NCBI GenBank assembly: GCA_027943335.1
Contig: BSBK01000964.1
Coordinates: 126,501-190,500 of the forward strand
DNA from: Chamaecyparis obtusa
Taxonomy: Eukaryota > Streptophyta > Pinopsida > Cupressales > Cupressaceae
DNA length: 64,000 bases
Direction of reading: 5' to 3'
Position 1 is the first letter of the stretch; the number at the start of each line of letters is the position of its first letter. Under the pieces are notes generated by a model. That model was not told the origin of the DNA. It ran no database searches and saw only the letters and a program-made list of their open reading frames with translations. Positions 45,969-58,014 of the stretch are shown here, piece by piece. A program made the translations under genes and the position numbers.

Positions 45969-48900
45969 CTAGAATGCAATCAGTGCATTAACTATCTGTA
46001 GATGGGCCCATAAGGCATATTGTAGCTTCTTGATCTTCTCCAAGTTTTTGCTAGGACCTTGATCATATGTCACCATGGTGGCATCAATCTTCTTGATGTT
46101 TTGATTAAGTACACCCAGAAAGGGTGCAAGAGCAATCCTGAGCTGTGTCTGCCTTGCCCTTATCTTAGACATCTCTTTTTCAGCCTTTTCTATCTTGTCT
46201 AACTGCCCCTGGTATACATTGTTACACATTTTCACATCAATGGAGGGGTCTTCTACTGATTTCCTTACTTTTTCTATCATTTCTTTTGCTTCTTGGATTT
46301 TCTTGTAATGATCACCAATCAGTTTATCCTGGTTCATACAATCGGAAATGATTTTCCTGCCCTTTGCTGCAAAATCCTTCAAAGATGCTTGACCACTCTT
46401 TAGTGAACTTAGGTCAAGTGTAAAGTTGCTAACCAATTCACTTAGCCTCTTCTTCATGTATTTCTCTTTTGCAACTAGGGATGCAGATTCTTCCAAGCTA
46501 GAAAAATTAGTCTTGAAGTTTGAAAGAATTGTGCTTACATCATCAACTGAATAGACCTTAGACACTTTCTTGTCTGAAGGTAGCAGGTTGTTTAAAATGT
46601 TGATTGATTAAATAAACATGGGGTTCCTCATTACCTTCTTCTCCTTTTCTTTCTCCATGGATAAGACACTGATCTTGATTAGGTCTTCTTCTCCCCAAGA
46701 TTCCAAACTAGTGGTGTCTCGTGTCAATCTTGACAACAATGATATAGAAGGTAATGGAGTGATAGGAGTAATATCCATTACTTCTTTCTTTACTCTGATT
46801 GTCATCTCAATAGATGGCTCATCTTTTTGTTCACTTTCTTTTATTTATTCTTTTCCTTTCTCCTTTTCTATTTATTTTTCATCTATCTCTTTCTCTTCTT
46901 CATTTTCTGTCTCCTCTTCTTCTTTACCTGTTAGATCTTCTATTAGTATCTCTTCTTGTAACTTGGGTAAATTATCACCACATAGAGTTTCAACCTCTTG
47001 TGTTCTTACAAAGGCTTCTTCAAACTTGTCCAAGTCATTATCTATAGCTGCCATAGCAATCTCTACATTATCAACAATGATAGTGTTATCTCTTAGTGTC
47101 TCTGTCATGGGCACAAAATTTTTTGCCTCTATGGGTATTTCAACTATAGGCGCTAAATCTTGAGGACTATAAATGGTACATTTGTGGTCTCTAACTCCTT
47201 GGCTACCTTTTTGGGCTCTTGATTTGTGGGCGCAGTAGGTGGATACATGTGCCTATTCAATAAAACTCTTTCAAAGGGTTTATCTGTCTCTTTGGCTGTC
47301 AACTCAAAGTTTTTATCCATTATGTGCAGAGTTCTCAACTTTGTTCTTAGGTGCAGCTTCACTAGATCTAGCAATAGTGTTTTCTCTTCTAAGGAACATA
47401 CTGGGAGACTTTCATCAAGAATCTTTTCCCTTATCCTAAGATCTTCTTCAATAGTCTGTTTCTTCAGGAATTCCAAGATATTCCAAACATTGTCCGGAAT
47501 GATTGTCTTAAGTTCCAAGACTGTCTTCTTGAACTTAATCAAATGTTTGATGATCATTCCATGAATTTCTAATTTTTCTATTTCATTGTACATCTCATAA
47601 AACTTTCCTATCTGATCCAATCTTCCTTCATCAACAATCCTTGCATTCAACACTTTAAGACTAGGTTTGAAACCTACTTGTGGAGGTGCTTGAGTGTTAT
47701 TCTTACTTATGGTTGCTCGCGAGGATGGGTGACTAGTGTTGATTTACTTCTTACTCTTAGGCATTGCCTTATACTTAGGAGGAGCTGTAAGATCAATTGT
47801 TTCCTTAGGCATAGGAGAGGTAACATCTATTTTGTTCCATTTGTCCTTTGGATTATCTGACTTTTCAACTTTGATCTTCTTTAACTTAGGATCATCTTCC
47901 TTAGCTTCTGCTACAGATGCACTCTCAATTCCCAAAGAAATCTTTTCTTGTCTTTCTTTGTCAAGGTCTTCCTGAGTTACTCCATGAATTATGAGTATCT
48001 CAGAAGTAACCTTAGCTACTTTCCTCTTTATTGCTCCACTGTTAATAATTGCATCAACTTCTCTTGTTTTCTCCTCATAAGTACCCCACCTAGGTTCATT
48101 AGGGTCCTTAGGTGTTGATAGTAGTACTTGAGCATAGGCTTCCAAGATTTGTTCATCAAACTCATATCCAAGTGGATGAATCCACTTTATTCTAGGCTCC
48201 TATGCTTCCATGCAAGTTGTTCCAGTTTCTACCATGAAGCAAATGGTGTCTTTGTATTTCTGAACAATTATCTCTGGTATTTTGTACCTCATTTGCATTT
48301 TGGCTCTGGATGTCTTCAATTCTAGCATTATGTAATCCTTGAGTGTACTCTCATTAAATGCCTTAAAGGATATCTGTGGCATTGTAGGTAAACTCTTGTC
48401 CAAATACAAATATGACACCTTTCCAAGTATGTGGAAGTACATATATATGATCAAAGACCCAAACCTGAATATTTTTGTCTTGTCATGCTTAATGGCTTTA
48501 ATATTGTCTATCAGTTGTGCACGTAGGATCTCACACAGATTGAACTCCCCATTCTCTCTCACAAGTCTTATTGCTACAAGAATAGTGGCTGCAGACACAC
48601 TATTCACCCTACTGGTGTATTGAAACCTATATCCTAATATCATGGACATAAATTTGATGTCTTTCTCCTCGATAGGCTCAATTTTCATTTTGTGCCTATC
48701 ACTTCTTGACTTACATATTTTCTCAACTATCTTCCTTACATCCTTACCCTTTGGAAGAACAACACCTTTCTTAGAGAGGTCTGTCATCTCATGAATTAGG
48801 TCACCTTTGATTCTCACCGGTACTTTACCTATCCAGAATAGGTCATCATGAATTCTATTGAGTAAAATATTTATCCATTCAGACTAATAAAAATCATATG

Positions 48901-49171
48901 CCATAATTATGGGATGGTTTTCCAACTGTGTAAACTCATCAAGGAAGGTTTTATCTAGTTTCATCATAGTTTCTATGTGTGTTCTAATTCTATCAAGACC
49001 TACTAGCTCCTTTTTATAGTAAATGTATGCACGAATGTCTTAAACATGCATAACACCCATAGGGGTTTGGGAGAATGCTCCTTCTAAATAATCTAGGGTA
49101 GATTTGAAAGGGTGCCTCTTGAAAATGTATCTCTTCTTCTCCGCAACATCAAACACAACAGGAGTAGCCAT
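45969..49171 (-). pseudogene. TRG1 ORF2, unknown protein of about 1067 codons
   Basis: Start ATG at 49171 (ATPVVFDVAEKKRY), end at 45969. The N-terminal third reads HDDLFWIGKVPVRIKGDLIHEM, a Lys-rich KDVRKIVEK.CKSRSDRH segment, MSMILGYRFQYTSRVNSVSA and a WIHPLGYEFDEQILEAYAQ block (48200-48817 open). The middle is Lys/Glu-rich, with a leucine-rich helical part near 47330-47600. The end (46565-45969) is a long predicted coiled coil. Some stops and frameshifts break it, but long pieces are open. The same protein is in TRG2 and a diverged end in TRG3. I see no enzyme motif. The N-terminal part faintly recalls plant transposon proteins of the Transposase_32 type, not supported by a motif. Confidence 0.7.
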
Positions 49172-49570
49172 AACTTACTTGTTTATCTCTTTAATTAGGC
49201 TTCCAAGAACTTCTAAATTGTCGCAAAGGATTAGGGCTTCCGCAACCAATCAAATACACTTCTTCATTTGTGAATCACACTTCAATCCTTCTCAATCAGT
49301 TGCTAGGGCTTCTGTGCTCTCCAATTTCTCAAACTAGAATGCAATGAGTGATTTGCAAGTCTCCAAGTACTTTAAAGTGAAAAATTATGACATTAATGCT
49401 TGCCGTGTAAACTAGACTTTCATTAAAAATCTCCAACTTTCATTCCGCAACCAATCAGGTAGTGCACTCTTGCACATAGATTATGCTAGTCTCCAAAAGG
49501 TTAAATCCAAAGGTGCATACTTTGAGAGTGAGTATACCATCCACGCAGGGGTCTAGAGATAAATTAACTC
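49172..49570 (-). other. TRG1 spacer between gag and ORF2, cut by TRG2
   Basis: Matches 51880-52303 of TRG2. AACTC (49566-49570) is the left target copy of TRG2. No gene. Confidence 0.75.
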
Positions 49571-50689
49571 TGTTGGCAAGTTGGCTATACTGATGTATAT
49601 GACTTAATATAGTATTGTCATTATGGCTACAAAGTCATATAGTAGTTTGGAGTCAGCGCACTTGATGAGAAGATCAAAAATTAGTTAAGTGTTGAAGAAT
49701 GGATAGTGTACAGAGTTCCTGTAGCTCAGAGCATCATCACACATGTGTACGACCAAGTTATGGTATGCACCCTGGAAGTTAAGTTAGTTAGACTATATTC
49801 ATGCTTATTCTATGAGTGCATGATCAGATATACAAGTATGAGAAAGATACAAGCAGTTGAAGTTGCATAGCTAGTGTGTGCCAGTGAAGAATAGAGTAAG
49901 CAGCCGACTGTAGAATTTTGAGTTGTGGTTATAATCTAATGATGTAAAGGCTATGCACCTATTGTAATTAGGTTGCTGACATATGTATATGATTATTTGT
50001 AAATACACTTGAGCCAATTCATTTGGAAGCATTGTATGTAATAGGTCTAAGGGCCGACCTAGTTGTTTATTTTGAATGCGCATATAAATATGAGATGCGC
50101 CCATTGTATTTAGAATGGAAGTTGATAAAGAGTTGTAGTAAGAAAAGAAAAAGTATGAAAAGATTATATAAGATTTATTAAAGCTTTGCAAGAGGTCAAA
50201 GCATCAGTGCATCAAAGGAATTGATCTGACAAGCAGTGTCACAATGATAGTTCATCCAGCAAATATAGTGTGTATCTGAGATAAGAAATTTGTAGCCTTC
50301 ACCACTTGAGTAGTGAGCTCTAGGATAGTACGTCCAATCCCCTAATAGGGACTATTGTAAAAGACTCCTAACAGGGTTTGACCCTTGACAAGGTCTACTA
50401 TACTTAATACATTGTAAAGTAACTCCTAATAGGGTTAAGGATCTTCTAACAAGGATCACTAAACACTAGTACAAAATATTAGTGGGTGTCAATTTCCACC
50501 GGGGTTTTTACCTATTTGGGTTTCCCTGTAACCACATTGGTGTTATGTGTTGATTTAATGTTTCATGTTTATGTGGATGTTCATTTTAGTACTTAAGCAT
50601 TTAAGTTCAGTTTAAAGATTAAAGTAAAAAGATAAATACTCAGTGAACACTAATTCACCCCCCCCCTCTCAGTGTTCCCATTCCTAACA
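49571..50689 (+). repeat. TRG2 5' LTR
   Basis: 1119 bp, TGTTGGCAAG...CCTAACA. TATA-like CATATAAATA at 50091-50100. C run at 50658-50666 near the end. Confidence 0.93.
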
Positions 50690-50691
50690 AT

Positions 50692-50708
50692 TGGTATCAA
50701 AGCTATGG
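50692..50708 (+). other. TRG2 primer binding site
   Basis: TGGTATCAAAGCTATGG, tRNA-iMet type, two bases after the LTR. Confidence 0.87.
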
Positions 50709-50743
50709 TCCTTAGCAAAGAATTTTAACCACTTGAGGAGATC

Positions 50744-51867
50744 ATGGACAAAGTAGAAATGAAACATCTGAAAAGAAATCTGGAAGCTACTCTTGAAGAC
50801 TTGGACAAATCTGAAAGAGAAACTGAAGAACTAAGGGAAAAACTCAGTGATGCTCAATTAGTCATCAAAAGGCTAAGAAAAGATTTGAAAGAATGCTCTA
50901 CCAATGATCTAGGGAAAATGGTCAAGAAGTTGAATGAAGAAAATAAATCCTTAAAAGAACAACTTGAAGAGTTTAATGATAAGATGACTAACAATCAAGA
51001 AGTCTATGATGAATAGATCAAACATAATCTTCAATTGAATGAAGAATTGAGGTAAGCAAACATGGAAATCTTAGAACTAAGAAACAAGGAAAGCTTGGAA
51101 TCTGAATTGAATGAGGCTAAGAATCACATTGATAAATTACACACCAGTTCTGATTTAATTGAATCTCAGTTGTATGCAAGAAGAGCCAAAGGAGATACTA
51201 GCTGCATTGGATACAATGAAGCATAGAATCAGATTGATAACATGCAAGCAAGAATGAAAGCACCAGAAGGCACCTCAGATGCTAAAGAGACTAGAAGTTA
51301 GACCAAGGATCATACTAAACCATCTAAGAATGAGTGCAAGCCTATAGACCCCACTTGTTATGCATGTAACAAGCATGGACACATAGTAAGGAACTATAAA
51401 GAGGTAAGAACTTTCAATGGTTACTATTATTCATGTAATAAATTTGGTCATAGAGCTATGAATTGCAAGACAAGTCAAAAGATAGGACTCATAATCAAAG
51501 AAATCAGAATCAATCAAATATAAGAAGTTCTTAGAATGTTACATGTCAGATATGTAACTATAATGGGCACTCAGCTAAACAATGTAAGATGGTGACTCAT
51601 GTCAATGTGTCGAGGAATATAAGGCCTCCAGTCATTTGTCACTCTTGTAACAAGGCTGGACATATCTCAAAGTTTTGTAGATCAAGGATGCAAGGTTAGG
51701 AAAGCCCTAAAAAGGCCGAAGAATGAGTTTTGGATCCTGAAGGGGAAGTCAATTTTGTGAAAGCTTCAAAAGATGTGAGCTTGATTTGGTTAGAAACAAA
51801 GAAGGACAAGGTTGATGAGTATGTATTGGATGCATCCACAGTGGATGCACCCTCTACATCTAGATGA
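50744..51867 (+). pseudogene. TRG2 gag with coiled coil and four zinc-knuckle units
   Basis: ATG at 50744 opens a heptad-rich coiled coil (LKRNLEATLEDLDKSERETEEL and onward) stopped by TAG at 51014, where TRG1 continues. Four knuckle units follow: CYACNKHGHIVRNY (near 51355; last Cys is Tyr), YYSCNKFGHRAMNC (near 51430; first Cys is Tyr), CQICNYNGHSAKQC (near 51550) and CHSCNKAGHISKFC (near 51640); the last two are intact CX2CX4HX4C. Knuckles bind RNA. The tail is acidic (LDASTVDAPSTSR) and ends near 51867. No Gag core typical of copia (UBN2) is seen. Confidence 0.82.
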
Positions 51868-52303
51868 ATGGCCCTCAGGATCATAGAGGGAGCTAATTTA
51901 TCTCTAGACCCCTATGTGGCTAGTATACTCACTCTCAGAGTATGCACCTTTGGACTTAATCTTTTGGAGACTAAAGAAACCTTCATGCAAGAGCACACTA
52001 GCTGATTCTTTGCAGAATGAAAGATATAAATTTCTTAGTGACAACCTGGTTTATGCGGCAGGCATTAATGGTGGAATTTTCACTTTAAGTACACAAAAAG
52101 CTTTTTGATTACTCATTGCATTCAAATTCAGAGTGATTGGAGAATAGAAAGAGCTTCAGAGGTTATTGTGAAGATTGGCAGATTGATCTATTAGTGATTA
52201 GCAGTTCATTTGATTGGTTGCAGAAACCCTAGTTCGTTACGCTGATTCAGAAGTCTTCAGATTATCTCAAAGATCACTTGGAAAGTGATAAAACAAGTAA
52301 GTG
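51868..52303 (+). other. TRG2 spacer between gag and ORF2
   Basis: About 435 bp where a complete copia element would begin its pol. Nothing of protease, integrase or RT is left. Same in TRG1. Confidence 0.75.
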
Positions 52304-55300
52304 ATGACCACTCCCATAGTATTTGATGTTGTAGAAAAGAAAAGATATGTGTTCAAGAAGCATCCATTTAAGTCTACCCTAGATGACTTAGAGGGAACAT
52401 TCTCCCACATGCTTATGGGTGTTATGCATGTCGAAGACATTAGGACATACATTTACTGCAAGAAGGAACCAGTAGGATTGGATAGACTAAGGGTGCACAT
52501 GGAAACCATGCTAAAACCAGAAAAAACCTTCTTAGATGAATATGCGAAGTGGAATGATCACCCTATAGTGGAGTATGCTATGACATATGAGTTCTATGAG
52601 ATATAATGGATTAAAATACTTTTGAACATAATTCATGATGACCTATTTTGGATAGGTGATGTGCCAGTAAGAATCACTAGTGACCTAATATATGAGATGA
52701 CAGGCCTATCCAAGTCTAGCGTCATCCTTCCTATGGGAAAGGATGTTAGAAAAATTATTGAGAAAACATGTAAGTCAAGGAGTGATAGGCACGGGATGAC
52801 AATTGAACCTATTGAGAAAGCTGACATCAAATTGATGTCCATGATACTTGGATACAGGTTTCATCACACCAACAGGGTGAATAGTGTGTCTGCGGGCACA
52901 ATTCTAGTAGCCATTAGACTTGTGAAGGAAGATGGAGAGTTCAATCTATGTGAGATCTTGTGTGCATAGTTGATTGATAACATCAAGGCAATCAAGCATG
53001 ATAAGACCAAGATATTCAGGTTTGGGTCTTTGATCATTTACATTTACCATCATATAGTTGGGAAAATATCAGATTCATATTTGGACAAGTCCATTCCAAC
53101 CTTACCATAGATATCTTACAAGGCATCCACTGAAAGTACTTTAAGAGATTACATAACATTAGAGTTAAAGACCTTCAAGGTCAAGATGAAAATGAGGTAC
53201 AAAATTCTAGAAAACATAGTTGAGAAATACAAGGATACTATATGTTTTATGGTTGAAACAAATACAACATGCATGGAGGCAGTTGTACCTAGAACAAAGT
53301 GGATTCATCCACTTGGATATGAAGTAGAGGAACAAGTTTTAGAAGCATATGCTCAAGTATTTCTTTCAGCTCCTATTGACCCTAATGAGCCAAGATGGGG
53401 AACTTATGAGGAGAAGACAAGAGATAGATGTTAAACTAAATAGCATAGCAACTAAGAGGAAAGCCTCTAAGATTACGTCTAAGATATTCAAAATTCATGG
53501 AGTAACACAAGAAGACCTAGACAAAGTAAGGGAAGAAAAGATTGCTTTGGAAATTAAGAGCGCATCTACAGTGGAAGCTAAGTCTGATGATCCCAAGATG
53601 AAAAAGGTAAAAATTGAGAAGACTAATGATCCAAAGGAAAAATAGGGTAAAATTGATGATATTAGTCCTGCACCCAATGTTATAGTTGATGTTGAGTCCA
53701 CAGATGCATCTCCTATGATGCCCAAGAGGAGAAAACAAATCACCACAAGTCACCCTTCATCTAGAGCCACAAGAAGAAAATTGAAAAATGTGCAGCCACC
53801 TCTAGAAGTAGGATTCATACCTAGTCTTCAAGTGTTAAGGACTAGAGTAGTAGAAGAAGGAAGGCTAGATTAGATAGCCAAGCTCTATGAAAAATATCAT
53901 GAAATTGATAAGTCAGAGATTCATGAGATGCTAATCAAACACATGATAAAATTCAAGAAAAAAAGTTCTTGAATTGAAGACATCTATTTCAAATAAGGTA
54001 CGGGAGATTATGGATACCTTGAAGAGACAAGCCACTAAAGAAGACTTCAGAATCAGGGAACAAACACTTGATTCCAATCTTCCAGTATGTTCTGTTGAAG
54101 AAAAGACATTGTTATTAAATTTGGTGAAGCTGCACTTAAGGAAAAAGATGAGAACACTGCACATTATGAACAAAGACTATGAGTTGATAACTAAGGAAAC
54201 AAAGAAGGCCTTTGAGAAGATATTCTTAGAGCAGCACATGAAACCTAAGTCTGTGCCCATTACTCAAGCACCTAGTGAGAAAGAAAAAGCAACAGAGACC
54301 ACCAATATACCATTTAGAGGTCCTTAGGATTCAACGCCTACAGTGGTAACACCTAGAGAGGAAGTAAAGTTCACACCCATGACAGATGCACAAAAAGATG
54401 ATACAATCTTCATTGACAATGTAGAGATTGCAATGGTGGCCACAGACAATGACTTGGATAAGTTTGAGGAAGCTTTTGTGAGCACACAAGAAGCTGAAAT
54501 ATTTTTCAGCAGCACACCTCCCACTAATCAAGAAGAAGTATTGATTGATGATGAGAAAGAAGAAGAAAAGATGAAAGAATAAGAAAGAACAAGAAAAAGA
54601 AATAGAAAAATAAAAAAATAGAAAAAGAGGAAGAAAATAAATAAGAAAAGGTAAAAGAAATTGAGAAAAATAATGAAATGTCAGTAGAACTAATCAAGGT
54701 GAAACAAGAAGTGATGGATAGCACTCCCATCACTCCCTCAACAACATTGTTGTCAAGTTTGACACCTGACGCATCCAGTTTGGACTCATGGAGAGAAGAA
54801 GATTTGATAAAATTCAGTGTCCTAGCCATGGAAAAGGCCAAAGAAAAACAAGTGATGAGGAATCCCCTCCTGGTAGAATCAGTAAACATTTTGAACAATT
54901 TGTTGCTAGAGGACAAGAAAGTGTCAAAGATACACTCTAGTTGTAGAAGAAAAATACAGGTAAAGAAGAGATTGAGTGAATTAATGAGCAACTTTGCACT
55001 TGATCTAAGCTCACTTAAGACTGGTCAAGCATCCTTAAAAGAATTTGTAGATCAAGGAAGAAGAATCATTGCAGAATGCATGGATCAAGATAAGCTTACT
55101 AATGCCCATTTCAAGAAAATAAAAGAGGCAGAAGCTATGATTGAGCAAGTCAAGAGTTCAGTGAAAGACACATCCACATATGTAAATATGTGCAATAATT
55201 TATACCAATGACAAATAGAAAAGATTGAGTAGGAAGAAAAAGAAATGTCAAAGATCAAGGCAAGGCAAACACAGCTTAGGAATGCTCTTGCGCCCTTATT

Positions 55301-55499
55301 AGATATACTCAATCAGAACATCAAGGACATAGACGCCACAATGGTAACATTTGATCATGGTCCTAACACTAACTTGAAGAAGATGGAGAAGCTATAGTAT
55401 GCACTATGCACCCATCTACAAATAGTAAACTCTTTGATCACCTTTTGGAAGAAGGAGATCCAAAACCTAAAGATAGCATATCTGGATCTTTTCCCTTAG
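52304..55499 (+). pseudogene. TRG2 ORF2, same unknown protein as TRG1 ORF2
   Basis: Starts ATGACCACTCCC (TTPIVFDVVEKKRY) and runs to about 55499. It aligns along its whole length with TRG1 ORF2: WIGDVPVRITSDLIYEMTGL, MSMILGYRFHHTNRVNSVSA, WIHPLGYEVEEQVLEAYAQ, PVCSVEEKTLLLNLVKLHLR, EVMDSTPITPSTT and the coiled-coil end. Stops or frameshifts occur near 52606, 52969, 53434, 53645, 53970, 54327, 54582 and 55211, so it is dead. Differences from TRG1 include many conservative changes such as Ile/Val and Lys/Arg. Confidence 0.72.
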
Positions 55500-55691
55500 T
55501 AAGGATGTATAGATACATTTTTTGAAACACCTTTGTCATTAATGTCAAAGGGGGAGTTGTGTATAGAATATGGATCATAATATGTATAGGGAGATATAAG
55601 TGTATGTATAGATGTCAAAAAGTTTTTTGTATTAAGGACAGTTAGCAACTTGGTCATATTCCTTTGTTTCCATCAATGAAAAGGGGGAGAT
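55500..55691 (+). other. TRG2 3' noncoding stretch and polypurine tract
   Basis: 55678-55691 reads GAAAAGGGGGAGAT, directly before the 3' LTR. The rest matches TRG1. Confidence 0.82.
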
Positions 55692-56812
55692 TGTTGGAAA
55701 TTTGGCTATACTGATGTATATGACTTAATATAGTGTTTTCATTATGGAAACAAAGTCATATAGCATTTTGGAGTCAGTGCACTTGATGAGAAGATCAGAA
55801 ATTGGTTAAGTGTTGAAGACTGGATAGTTTATAGAGTTCCTATAGCTCAGAGCATCAGCGCACGTGCGTATGACCGAGTTATGGTATGCACCTTGGAATT
55901 TAAGTTAGTTATACTATATTCATGCTTATTCTATGAGCGCATGATCAGATATGCAATTATGAGAAAGATACAAGTAGTCAAAGTTGCACAGCCAGTGTGT
56001 GCCAGTGAAGAACAGAGTAAGTAGTTGACTGTTAGCATTTTGAGTTGTGGTTATAATCTAATGATGTAAAGGATATGAGACTATTGTAATTAGGTTTCCA
56101 ACATATGTATATTTTTGTTTGTAAACATGCTTGAGCTAATTCAATTGGAAGCATTATATGTAATAGGTCTAAGGGCCAACCTAGTTGTTTATTTTGTATG
56201 CCCATATAAATATGAGATGCGCCCATTGTATTTAGAATGGAAGTTGATAAAGAGTTGTAGTAAGTAGAGAAAAAGTATGTGAAGAGTCTATACAATGTAT
56301 TAAATCTTTGAAAGAGGTCAAAGCATCAGTGCATCAAAGGAATTGATCTAAAAAATAGTGTCACAGTGATAGTTCATCCAACAGATATAGTGTGTATCTG
56401 AGATAAGAAGGTTGTAGCCTTCACCACTTGAGCAGTGAACTCTAGGATAGTGCATCCACTCCCCTAACATGGACTATTGTAAAAGACTCCTAAGAGGGTC
56501 TGACCCTTGACAAAGTATACTATACTTAATACATTGTAAAGAAACTCCTAACAGGGTTAAGGATCTTCTAACAAGGATCACTAAACACTAGTACAGAATA
56601 TTTGTGGGTGTTAATTCCCACCAGGGCTTTTACCTATTTGGGTTTCCTCATAACCACATTGGTGTTATGTGTTGATTTCATGTTTTATATTTATGTGGAT
56701 GTTCATTTCAATACTTAAGCATTTAAGTTTAGTTTAAAGATTAAAGTAAAAAGATAAATACTTAGTGAACACTGATTCACCTCACCCCCTCTCAATGTTC
56801 CCATTCCTAAAA
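55692..56812 (+). repeat. TRG2 3' LTR
   Basis: 1121 bp, TGTTGGAAAT to CCTAAAA; the terminal CA has become AA. TATA-like CATATAAATAT at 56213-56223. Confidence 0.93.
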
Positions 56813-56835
56813 AGCTCCCCCTATGACCCTGAGGG

Positions 56836-57960
56836 TCATTCATCTAGATGTAGAGGGTGTGTCCACTGTGGATGCATCCAATACATTCTCATTATCCTTA
56901 TCCTTCTTTTCCTCTCTCCAAATCAAGCTCACATCTTCTGAAGCTTTCACAAACTTGACTTATCCTTCGGTATCTAAAATTGATTCTTCTGGCTTTTTAG
57001 GGCTTTCCTGATTTTGTGTTCTTGATCTACAAAATATTTAGATGTGTCCAACCTTGTTACATGAGTGACAAATAACTGGAGGCCTTAAATTCCTCAATGC
57101 ATTGACATGGGTTACCATTTTACACTATCTAGCTGAGTGACCATTATAGTTACATATCTGACATGTAATACTCTGGGAAATTATTGCATTTGGTTGATTC
57201 TGATTTCTTTGATTATGATGAGTCTTGTTCTTCTAACTTGTTTTACAATTCATAGCTTTATGGCCAAATTTATTGCATGAATAATAGTAACCATTGAAAG
57301 GTCTTACCTCTTTAGAATTCCTTGCCATGTGTCCATGCTTGTTACATGCATAACAAGTTCGGTCTATTGGCTTGTGCTCATCTTTAGATGGTTTAGTATT
57401 GTCTTTAATTTTACATTTAGTCCTCTTAGCATCTCTTGTGTCTTCTGGTGATTTCATCCTTTCTCGCATGTCATCAATCTAATTTTGTGCTTCATTGAAT
57501 CCAATGCCACTGGTATCTCCTTTAAGCTTCTGAGCATATAACTAAGATTATATCAGATCCTTGCTTGTGTGTAATTTGTCAATGTGATTATTTGCTTCTT
57601 TTAACTCAAATTCCAAATTTTCTTTGTTGTTTCTTAGCTCCAAGATTTCCATGTTTGCTTGCCTCAATTCTTCATTTAGTTGAAGGTTCTCTTTGATATG
57701 TTCATCATAAACTTCTTGATTTTTAGTTAGCTTTTCATCCAACTCTTCAATCTGATCTTTCAGAGATGTGTTCTCTTCATTTAGCTTTTTGACCATCTTC
57801 CCTAAATCATAGTTTGAACAATCTTTCTTAGTCTTTTGATGACTGCTTGAGAATCACTGACTTTTTCTTTTAGTTCTTCGATTTATTTTTCAGATCTATC
57901 AAAGTCTTCAAGAGAAGCTTCAAGATTCTTTTTAAGATGTTTCATTTCTGTCTTATCCAT
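56836..57960 (-). pseudogene. TRG1 gag
   Basis: ATG at 57960 starts a coiled coil parallel to TRG2 (MDKTEMKHL). The open piece 57796-57548 reads through the position where TRG2 has its stop. Four zinc-knuckle units follow on the minus strand: CYACNKHGHMARNS (last Cys is Ser), YYSCNKFGHKAMNC (first Cys is Tyr), CQICNYNGHSAR with a stop before the last Cys, and CHSCNKVGHI with a stop. It ends near TCATTCATCTAG (56836), 24 bp from TRG2. Confidence 0.82.
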
Positions 57961-57995
57961 GATCTCCTCAAGTGGTTAAACTTCTTTGTTGAGGA

Positions 57996-58012
57996 CTACA
58001 GCTCTGATACCA
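57996..58012 (-). other. TRG1 primer binding site
   Basis: Minus strand TGGTATCAGAGCTGTAG, nearly the ideal tRNA-iMet site. Confidence 0.9.
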
Positions 58013-58014
58013 AT

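Larger units (their letters stand above)
49571..56812 (+). mobile_element. TRG2, second copy of the TRG family, inserted in TRG1
   Basis: 7.24 kb with LTRs 49571-50689 and 55692-56812, primer site and polypurine tract. Target copies are AACTC (left) and AGCTC (right), one mismatch; TRG2's own sequence near 51889 shows the empty site reads GAGCT on the TRG1 strand. Same gag plus ORF2 layout as TRG1, on the opposite strand. Confidence 0.94.

Noticed and set aside
46618..47163. Plus-strand Ser/Phe-rich ORF of 181 codons
   Set aside because: It lies antisense to the Lys/Glu-rich part of TRG1 ORF2, which explains both its composition and openness.
52622..52969. Host gene fragment captured in TRG2
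   Set aside because: The whole ORF2 is shared with TRG1 at the same place in the element, so it is a family component; a host origin long ago is still possible.
54524..54991. Minus-strand Phe/Ser-rich ORF of 155 codons
   Set aside because: Antisense to TRG2 ORF2.
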